From assembly GCA_964563925.1 (NCBI GenBank), contig CAZLZD010000085.1, positions 1 through 11,240 on the forward strand: a DNA stretch of 11,240 bases, in the 5' to 3' direction. Positions 1 to 5,830 of the stretch are shown here, piece by piece. The first letter of the stretch is position 1, and every line of letters starts with the position of its first letter. Origin of the DNA: JAUILA01 sp964563925. Lineage in GTDB: Bacteria; Bacteroidota; Bacteroidia; Cytophagales; Cyclobacteriaceae. The notes under the pieces were generated by a model that ran no database searches, was not told the DNA's origin, and worked only from the letters and a program-made list of their open reading frames with translations. The translations under genes were made by a program, and so were the position numbers.

Positions 1-2
1 TT

Positions 3-443
3 TCCCTATTAGCTGAAAAACTATATCGCTTATTTGAGAAAAATGATGTAACAGGTCTGAAGAAACTAATCAGTAAATCACACTTCTCCATCGGACCAGT
101 AGGTGGCCATACGGCATTCGAGGATCTAACATTTATTGATACTTTTCTGGAAGAGTTTTCACTTGGTAATGTAAAAATTCAAAAAACCATATTGGGCAGC
201 GGAGGTAAACGTTATATTCCGACTTCTAACTGGAAGGGTAAATGGTTTAACGGACCAATTACTTTAATAATCACGGAAGCTCCGCAAGGTTGGCAGTGGA
301 CCGGAATTGCACTTGTTAACCCCACCGAAGACTGGGTTCAAAGATGGAAACCATCTAAAAAAGAGACGAATGATCCTTTGCCGTTCTCATTGCGTGCACC
401 CTGGCCTAAAGATCAGTGTTTCACAGCAGGCGGCTTGTGGTAA
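3..443 (+). pseudogene. Upstream part of interrupted M23 peptidase gene (5' partial)
   Basis: This frame is open from the left edge of the window to a TAA at 441-443, about 146 codons, so the true start lies outside. The same frame continues directly after the TAA with no shift (Y-V-G-Q-Q-A-L-V-A-G-A-G) into the M23 peptidase half. The two stretches are therefore most simply one gene broken by a single nonsense codon. The residues are a globular mix rich in Trp and Pro, with a G-S-G-G-K-R-Y motif near position 195 and repeated W-x-W/W-V-Q-R-W patterns. I recognise no named domain here. It may be the N-terminal accessory domain of the peptidase. A TTG at 192 could start a short ORF, but nothing supports it as a real start. 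Confidence 0.6.
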
Positions 444-461
444 TATGTCGGACAACAGGCT

Positions 462-1592
462 TTGGTTGCCGGTGCCGGTTTATTTGGATTTCTTATTGCT
501 GAAGGATTTGCAGCGTCTAGCTGTTGCGGATGGGGTCCGCGGGGATATTATTACAATTCAGGTCCGACCCATGATGAGGAAGACGCATTTGCGATTGACT
601 TTACCAGGTACAGAAGATATGTACCTTATGATAATGAAAGTGGCGGAACACCGGTTCTTGCAGTAAGGGATGGCATTGTAAGCAGGGTTACTGCCGGATT
701 AAATTCCGGCGACTCTTCCATGGCAAATCGCGTTGAAATAGAACATGAAGATCCGAACAATACGACTGATCAGAATAGGTTTACCTCAAAATATCTGCAT
801 TTGGAGGGCCCGTTCAGAGTTCCTGTTTCAGTCGGAATGGCAATTCGGACAGGAACGAGGCTTGGATTAATGGATGATACAGGAAATTCGGTACTTGATC
901 ACCTTCATTTCTCCATACATGACCGGCAATTGACTTATTCGGGGGCACCGGAAGGACGTAGCGTCAGACCTACACCCATGAGTGGTTATACCTTGGGGGA
1001 TTCAGACTCGAATAAATGTGTACGCTCTGATAACATCGAATATGCCGGAACCAACCAACTCATTTATCCTTCAAGCTTTGCCGGACAGAACTGGCTGATC
1101 GTACCGGTTGCGCTGGCCTCAAATGAGTTGCCCAATGATTCAATTACAGACCAGAAATGGATGATGGTCTTATCCGGTGTAGCAAATTTGAACCTGAAAG
1201 GCAATGGTTCAGAATGGTTGAGAGAAACGGTCAGATTGGTTCCTGATATTCTGGCTCCGATGAATTATGCTATTAATAATTTTAATATTCCTGTGCCATC
1301 TGGTGGTTATTCCTTAAGATTTCAGGTTGAACAATGGGTTCCGCATGCCACCATGAGTTCAATTTATAATAAAAATCATTCGGTTAATTCAGGATTCGCA
1401 GTAGATCTATGGCGCCCTCACCCATTTTTTAACGATACTGATGTGGTAACGAACGTACCGATAGGCAACCTGTTCAATGGCATTCAGGTGGATGTCGCTG
1501 TATCAGATATTGATGCCTATTTTTACCGAATAAGTTATCATATTAGCCTGATCGGGAAGATACGTTTTGGTCAGCCCATTATAATAGAATAA
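462..1592 (+). CDS. M23 (LytM-type) metallopeptidase, downstream half of interrupted gene
   Basis: Probable zinc endopeptidase acting on peptidoglycan cross-bridges or peptides in the envelope. Counting from the TTG at 462, residues 2-18 form a glycine/alanine-rich hydrophobic segment that could be a membrane helix, followed by a C-C-G-W-G-P-R-G turn. The M23 core follows. H37 and D46 (T-H-D-E-E-D-A-F-A-I-D-F) look like the first zinc ligands, and G-T-P-V-L-A-V-R-D-G-I-V (62-73) is the typical M23 strand-turn. Y-L-H-L (111-114) and the H-L-H motif at 147-149 complete the site. The H-to-D spacing is longer than in classical LytM (H-x3-D), as in other M23 variants. The roughly 220 C-terminal residues are beta-rich and unassigned. 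TTG 462 is only nominal: the frame is open back to the TAA at 441-443, beyond which the upstream half lies in the same frame. If that stop is real, this half is probably untranslated or relies on readthrough. Confidence 0.8.
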   Translation: MVAGAGLFGFLIAEGFAASSCCGWGPRGYYYNSGPTHDEEDAFAIDFTRYRRYVPYDNESGGTPVLAVRDGIVSRVTAGLNSGDSSMANRVEIEHEDPNNTTDQNRFTSKYLHLEGPFRVPVSVGMAIRTGTRLGLMDDTGNSVLDHLHFSIHDRQLTYSGAPEGRSVRPTPMSGYTLGDSDSNKCVRSDNIEYAGTNQLIYPSSFAGQNWLIVPVALASNELPNDSITDQKWMMVLSGVANLNLKGNGSEWLRETVRLVPDILAPMNYAINNFNIPVPSGGYSLRFQVEQWVPHATMSSIYNKNHSVNSGFAVDLWRPHPFFNDTDVVTNVPIGNLFNGIQVDVAVSDIDAYFYRISYHISLIGKIRFGQPIIIE

Positions 1593-1607
1593 TTACCAAC
1601 TCTGCCT

Positions 1608-1631
1608 GTTCCCTGGTCAAAGCCGGGGAAC
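1608..1631. other. Intergenic stem-loop after the peptidase gene
   Basis: Arms gttccctgg and ccggggaac pair over nine positions with one T-G wobble, around a six-base loop (tcaaag). It starts 16 bases after the peptidase stop and lies between convergent genes. There is no T-tract on either side, so it is not a classical intrinsic terminator. It could still end or stabilise transcripts from one or both strands. Confidence 0.4.
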
Positions 1632-1662
1632 ACAGAATTGATGGTTGAATACGGCTGTCCGC

Positions 1663-1684
1663 GCCTGCCTGCCGGCAGGCAGGC
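1663..1684. repeat. Perfect 22-bp palindrome between convergent genes
   Basis: A perfect inverted repeat with no spacer is built from cctgcc/ggcagg units, with its centre at 1673/1674. It lies between the convergent peptidase (+) and barrel protein (-) genes. Short GC-rich palindromes of this kind are often dispersed intergenic repeats. Only one copy is seen in this window, so family status is inference. Confidence 0.55.
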
Positions 1685-1765
1685 TCCGGCGTATCAATCC
1701 CGTGCAGGCGGATACGCACCTGCTCGTTATTCTCCAGCAATAAGGTAAAGATAACCGGTAGCGCG

Positions 1766-2392
1766 TTATTGTTTTTTCCCGTTCAATGTGGCCGTTACAC
1801 GGATGCCATAGCGGTGGCTTTGCCAGGTTTCCTCACTGCCGTCCACGTCATCCTTGGTACGGGTTCCTCCATACTCCAATGCTGCTCCCAGGGCCCACCT
1901 GGAGGCAATCCACCATTCTTTGCCGGCCTTGAGCTGATAGGAGAATCCGTTGCTTGTTTCAACGGTCATATTTTCTGATTCACTGGAAAATGAGAAGTTG
2001 CCCACCCCGATATTTCCGGTCACAAAAAAGTTTTTCTGAAAATAATAGGTGGAGCCTCCGCCAATAAGTAACTCATCAAACGAGTAATCATTGCTAAGTG
2101 TGGTCGATTGTCCGTCAAATTTTATTTCCGGACCCGGAATAGATTTAAAGCCCAGTATTCCGTGCAGAATTAAGTTTTCTTTAATCGCTCCTCCAAGCAG
2201 AATATCCATTGCATATCCTGTTCCACTCACCTCCATTGACGCCGTGTTCGCCAGGTTTCCATTGATATACCCCATGGCAGGTCCAACCTGCATGGATAAA
2301 TAAAACCCTTCGTGCTTTTTTTCCTGTGAGTACACTGTGAATGTAATCCCAAGCATAAAAAGCATTGTAGCAAGATTCAGAAATTTTTTCAT
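1766..2392 (-). CDS. Small outer-membrane beta-barrel protein
   Basis: 208 residues. A clear Sec signal peptide (M-K-K-F start, hydrophobic core about 6-20, likely cut after V-Y-S before Gln23) sends it to the periplasm. The mature part alternates short amphipathic strands rich in Gly, Tyr, Phe and Ser, for example residues around G-F-Y-L-S-M-Q-V-G-P and Y-Y-F-Q-K-N-F-F-V-T-G-N-I-G-V-G. It ends in a final strand (Y-G-I-R-V-T-A-T-L). Length and pattern fit the OmpX/OmpW-like or 'outer membrane protein beta-barrel' families of about eight strands. Such proteins act as small porins, adhesion factors or envelope stabilisers, and the ligand cannot be told from the sequence. The ATG start is placed directly before the signal peptide. 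It lies 385 bases downstream of the amidohydrolase, so it is probably transcribed on its own. Confidence 0.8.
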   Translation of the reverse strand: MKKFLNLATMLFMLGITFTVYSQEKKHEGFYLSMQVGPAMGYINGNLANTASMEVSGTGYAMDILLGGAIKENLILHGILGFKSIPGPEIKFDGQSTTLSNDYSFDELLIGGGSTYYFQKNFFVTGNIGVGNFSFSSESENMTVETSNGFSYQLKAGKEWWIASRWALGAALEYGGTRTKDDVDGSEETWQSHRYGIRVTATLNGKKQ

Positions 2393-2508
2393 ACAATACG
2401 TGCTTTAGAAATGCTATATAAGTTGCAAATACTGTCAGAATACATCCATGACTTTGCTCATCTCAACCGAAAACAGTTGCTCTTTATAAATTCCTTCACC
2501 TTAGGCAC

Positions 2509-2565
2509 TTACAGCTCAATCTCGATCATGAATTCGGGCAGGGCCACTGGAGAATGCGCACCTCA
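2509..2565 (-). pseudogene. Remnant of a RidA-family gene (C-terminal end only)
   Basis: The minus strand reads P-V-A-L-P-E-F-M-I-E-I-E-L and then TAA at 2509-2511. The A-L-P-E-F-M-I-E-I-E stretch is identical to the C-terminus of the RidA-family gene at 10544-10929, and the DNA over this stretch is also similar. Upstream the frame closes with TGA (2563-2565) after 17 sense codons and the resemblance stops, so only the tail survives. This points to a former paralogue or a duplicated fragment. Confidence 0.5.
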
Positions 2566-2573
2566 TGACCTGA

Positions 2574-2723
2574 ACGGAACGTATTGACCTGGCCAATCAG
2601 CTGACCGCCGCGAATTCGTACCTGTATTATAACCAGGCGAAATTGTTGTCGGAAGAGTTGAAGAGAATGAAATCAGTGGGTACAGATAAGCTTAAAGAAA
2701 CATCTGCGGGTATTAGTCCGTAA
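2574..2723 (+). pseudogene. Orphan C-terminal coding remnant, helical
   Basis: 49 codons are open after a TGA at 2571-2573 and end at TAA 2721-2723, with no start codon upstream of the helical part. The product would be strongly helical (A-N-Q-L-T-A-A-N-S-Y-L-Y-Y-N-Q-A-K-L-L-S then E-E-L-K-R-M-K), with a charged coiled-coil look and a low-complexity tail. It resembles the tail of a larger protein whose body has been lost. It abuts the RidA remnant on the opposite strand, so this gap seems to be a deletion junction. The family is not recognised, and a chance open frame remains possible. Confidence 0.3.
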
Positions 2724-2777
2724 GATGCTTGATATTAAAACAGGATAATAGAATTACCCATGGCAGCAAGCAGCTTC

Positions 2778-4211
2778 TTAGTCCTTATCGCTTGTTTCAA
2801 GTTTTACCTTCTCCGCCGTATCCGATAAAAACTGATCAAGATCTTCCCGCGAGTAGAGCCGTCCGTCTGCGATCACGGCATGGATTTTCTTCGTATTTGA
2901 AATATTCTCCAAAGGGTTGGCATCCAGTAGCAACAGGTCAGCAAGGTACGTCTCTTCTATGGCCCCCAGCTCCTCCGTTCTCTCAAAGAATTTTGCAGGA
3001 TTGAGGGTAGCGGTTTGAAGTGATTGCAAGGGTGTTAATCCTGCTTCGACAAACAGCTCGAGTTCATCATGAATACTGAAACCGGGAAACACCCAGGGCG
3101 TTCCGAAATCACTGCCGGCCAGGAGGGGTACCCCAGCCTCGGCCATCAATCCCACCAGTTCTTTTTCCCGTTCATATCCTGCCTGGCCTGCCTTCCGTTG
3201 TGCCTCAGACAATGGGTATCCAAACGGACCAGGTCCCAGCCACCGGTCGGTAGGCGTAAAATACCGCGTTCGTTCATCTCCCTGTTTCTGAAACTCAGTG
3301 AGATAAGCCTTGCCCCGTAATGAAACAAGCGTTGGGACCTGCCAGGTATTATTTTGCTTTAGCTTTTGAAAAAGCCGGTCCATGGCTTGCTGATCCTGCG
3401 TCTTGAGCGCTATCTCGCCAATCGAACCCATCCTCTCAATGTCCATGGATTCCAGGTACTGAACAAACAGACTGTTAAGTGAATCCTCCCTGGCGGAAGT
3501 AGCCTTCAAAATCCCTGTCATGTGCTCAATCGAACGCTGACCGGCATCCGAGCACTCGGCTACCGTTAGATAAAACGGGGTATGACCGGCAAATGGCATA
3601 TTCAGTTCCCTGGTGCGGCGGGCGATGGCATAATAGGTCTCCTTGTCCAGGTTGAAATAAACTTTAATAAAATCAGATCCTGCCTGATGCAGTGAATCGA
3701 CAATATTCACGGCCGTTTCCGGCGTGGCGACAGTATAGTCCTGCGGGTATGGAGTCGGTCCGTTTACAATGGCCCCGGCTGCGTATATTCTCACCGGTCC
3801 GGCCATTTCACCGGAACGTATGGACTTTTTTGTCTCCTCTGCGATATCCAGTCGACCCCACATGTCACGGATTCCCGTAACACCATTGGCCAGAAATAAA
3901 GACAGGAGGGAGTTGTATTCCCTCCCGTTCATCTCGATCATGTTCGTTCTGTTCAGGGCATGCATATGCATATCCCAAAGACCGGGGATAAGATATTTCC
4001 CGGTGCCATCCACAACCTTTGCGGCATCACCAGCCGCTACCGAACCACCCGGCCCGATCTTCTGAATGCGCCGATCCTTAATGTATACATTCCTGTCACT
4101 TTCGATATCCCCATTTTTTACATGGAGAATATCCACATTGGAAATAATCACGTCATAAGGCTCTTCAGGATTTGGCTGGGCTTCGGCGAACCGAAACATA
4201 CTGAAAAACAC
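2778..4211 (-). CDS. Metal-dependent amidohydrolase, probably exported
   Basis: A 477-residue amidohydrolase-superfamily enzyme of the imidazolonepropionase/prolidase-like type, which hydrolyses amide or related C-N bonds at a mono- or binuclear metal centre. Visible ligands, counted from the GTG at 4211, are H82-x-H84 (W-D-M-H-M-H-A), K183 (F-I-K-V-Y, the candidate carboxylated lysine), H210 (A-G-H-T-P), H230 (I-E-H-M-T-G) and D368 (A-G-S-D-F-G-T). The small N-terminal beta-sandwich (about 19-75) and C-terminal return (about 415-455, A-D-L-L-L-L-D-A-N-P-L) are in place, so the catalytic body looks intact. GTG 4211 is only the nominal start. An ATG at 4243-4245 in another frame encodes a typical signal peptide (M-K-C-L-K-L-L-L-L-L-F-C-V-F). 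Removing one base from the A5 run at 4204-4208 joins it to this frame, ending A-E-A before Gln. The gene is therefore probably 2778-4245 with a one-base frameshift. The substrate is unknown. Confidence 0.85.
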   Translation of the reverse strand: MFFSMFRFAEAQPNPEEPYDVIISNVDILHVKNGDIESDRNVYIKDRRIQKIGPGGSVAAGDAAKVVDGTGKYLIPGLWDMHMHALNRTNMIEMNGREYNSLLSLFLANGVTGIRDMWGRLDIAEETKKSIRSGEMAGPVRIYAAGAIVNGPTPYPQDYTVATPETAVNIVDSLHQAGSDFIKVYFNLDKETYYAIARRTRELNMPFAGHTPFYLTVAECSDAGQRSIEHMTGILKATSAREDSLNSLFVQYLESMDIERMGSIGEIALKTQDQQAMDRLFQKLKQNNTWQVPTLVSLRGKAYLTEFQKQGDERTRYFTPTDRWLGPGPFGYPLSEAQRKAGQAGYEREKELVGLMAEAGVPLLAGSDFGTPWVFPGFSIHDELELFVEAGLTPLQSLQTATLNPAKFFERTEELGAIEETYLADLLLLDANPLENISNTKKIHAVIADGRLYSREDLDQFLSDTAEKVKLETSDKD

Positions 4212-4377
4212 AAAACAGTAAGAGAAGTAACTTTAGGCATTTCATAGGATGAATGGGTTGGGCAGTGATCTCGAAGGATCAAAATACAAAAAAAAGCTCA
4301 TCGGGTCATACCTGTATACGGTAAATCAGGATATTCGCTCCGACAGTTGATGGCTCCACCACCACAAGCTCAGATCC

Positions 4378-5682
4378 CTATTCAATCCGTTCATGCCTGG
4401 ATAGCTGCTCGGTAAACAGGACAAAATCAAAAGATTCTGCCGGGACCAGGAAATTCTGCCGGTCAATTTGGATAGATTTATTCGCAGGAATTCCTTCCAG
4501 CTCCGATACGGGCATGAAATAGTTCGTTCCCTCCTGCGTCAGCCAGGAGCTTAAGAATTCTGCTTCATTCCGCAGGTTGTTCCTTTCATCCGGAGCCTGG
4601 AGGTAAAAATGGCTGATAAGTGTATAATTCTCCGGGTATGCATGCGTAAGAAACTGTCCGACCGTGACCGGCAAAATCACCGGCTCAGGGGCATCCGGCC
4701 AGTACGTTTCCACCGGCCCTTTAAAGAGGTGGTTGGAGGCGCCAAAGATCAGGAAATTTGAGTCCGGAAACCTGTTCAGCAGGTACTGCACATTCTCACA
4801 CATGGCATTAAGCCGGGCAAAAAAAGAGTTATCTATACTCTCCGGTGAAAAGGGTTCGCCGGGAAGGGACAGCTGCCGCAGGATCTGGTCTATTTGTCTT
4901 GCCCCGATGGCAGCGGTCAAGGCGCGTTCATGGGCGGATTCGGACGTCTGTCTGATGTATTCAAAACGATAGGTCTGAAGATTCGAAATCATTTCTTCAA
5001 TTCCAGCCGTAATCAAATTCCTGGTTTGCAGGTCCAGGTCCTCGTAGGTTTTTGCCCCTTCCTTAGCCGGACGAAAGGGTTTGGTTTTGACAAAGGCCGT
5101 ATATGGATCCAGGTCATTAACAAAACCGGCGGTGGATGGCGCTTCCAGCATTCCGTAGTAATTCAGGGCTGTAATTAGCGGATTGTTCATTTCCGACCGT
5201 GAAGTGCCCGCACCCATGCTGCCTGACACATCGAACCCACAGATATGCACCTTCCGTTTATTGGCAGGATCCATGTTATATTCGCGGAGCCAGTCCAGGA
5301 GTGCGGCGTTTTCCTTTATCGTCTGTTTGCCGCTTGTAAATCCGTAGAGCCTGGCCGTATCCAGGTTGTCAAGCCGGTTGTGGATATAATCATTTAAGGT
5401 GAACGATTCCAGTAAACCGGTTTCCAGCAGAATCACATCAATACGCTGCTGCTCCACCAGATGCCGGATCAGCTGATTCCGGAAAATGAACGGCTCCGCA
5501 TAACCATGTATCCGCTCGGTGGTACCGATGATCCGGGCATCGCCTAGCAATTGCGTGATTTCTTCCAGCTGAGCGGTGGTGACAGATTCTATATTCCCGG
5601 GCAGAATGACCTTTTTCTGGGTAGTCTGACAAATAACAGGAAGAAACAGGAATGACAGGAGGAGAGCGAGCGGTATGTGCAT
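4378..5682 (-). CDS. Erythromycin-esterase-like protein with signal peptide
   Basis: 434 residues from the ATG at 5680-5682. A signal peptide (M-H-I-P-L-A-L-L-L-S-F-L-F-L-P-V-I-C-Q) indicates export, possibly as a lipoprotein-like or periplasmic enzyme. The body matches the erythromycin esterase family: G-T-T-E-R-I-H-G (53-60, keeping the E-x-x-H pair as E56/H59), L-L-E-T-G (85-89, E87), W-L-R-E-Y-N and G-F-D-V (149-152). The final histidine motif reads F-G-A-S-N-H (313-318), whereas EreA/EreB-type enzymes have H-N-x-H, so one of two expected histidines is Ala. Macrolide hydrolysis is thus doubtful, and an unknown ester or succinoglycan-type substrate is as likely. The frame stays open to 5838, overlapping the adhesin's stop, but that extension puts 52 polar residues before the signal peptide and covers a promoter-like sequence. 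I therefore prefer 5682. Confidence 0.75.
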   Translation of the reverse strand: MHIPLALLLSFLFLPVICQTTQKKVILPGNIESVTTAQLEEITQLLGDARIIGTTERIHGYAEPFIFRNQLIRHLVEQQRIDVILLETGLLESFTLNDYIHNRLDNLDTARLYGFTSGKQTIKENAALLDWLREYNMDPANKRKVHICGFDVSGSMGAGTSRSEMNNPLITALNYYGMLEAPSTAGFVNDLDPYTAFVKTKPFRPAKEGAKTYEDLDLQTRNLITAGIEEMISNLQTYRFEYIRQTSESAHERALTAAIGARQIDQILRQLSLPGEPFSPESIDNSFFARLNAMCENVQYLLNRFPDSNFLIFGASNHLFKGPVETYWPDAPEPVILPVTVGQFLTHAYPENYTLISHFYLQAPDERNNLRNEAEFLSSWLTQEGTNYFMPVSELEGIPANKSIQIDRQNFLVPAESFDFVLFTEQLSRHERIE

Positions 5683-5724
5683 GCAGGAACTATCAATGGT
5701 TGAAAAATGGTCACCAGACCATTT

Positions 5725-5756
5725 GTAAAGTACCCCATCCGGAATGAATAAGTCAA
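5725..5756 (-). promoter_or_regulatory. Candidate Bacteroidota promoter for the esterase-like gene
   Basis: On the minus strand a TTG (5756-5754) is followed after 21 bases by TACTTTAC (5732-5725), a partial match to the TAnnTTTG -7 box of Bacteroidota. It would start transcription about 40 bases before the ATG at 5682. It is one partial match only, found by eye. Confidence 0.25.
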
Positions 5757-5830
5757 TCCCCGGATTCTGGTATTCACGCGGCCGGCGGACCAGATCTCCA
5801 GGGAGGCATTGAAATACAAATCCTCCGGAT

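Larger units (their letters stand above)
2393..2777. other. Intergenic region with gene debris
   Basis: No intact gene is seen. The stretch holds two partial coding remnants that are listed separately: a RidA-like C-terminus on the minus strand and an orphan C-terminal frame on the plus strand. The part nearest 2393 must include the promoter of the barrel gene, but I could not pick a convincing Bacteroidota -33/-7 pair there. Confidence 0.5.

Noticed and set aside
307..666. 119-codon plus-strand frame overlapping the peptidase region
   Set aside because: It runs out of frame across both peptidase halves, which carry the conserved motifs, and shows no recognisable domain.
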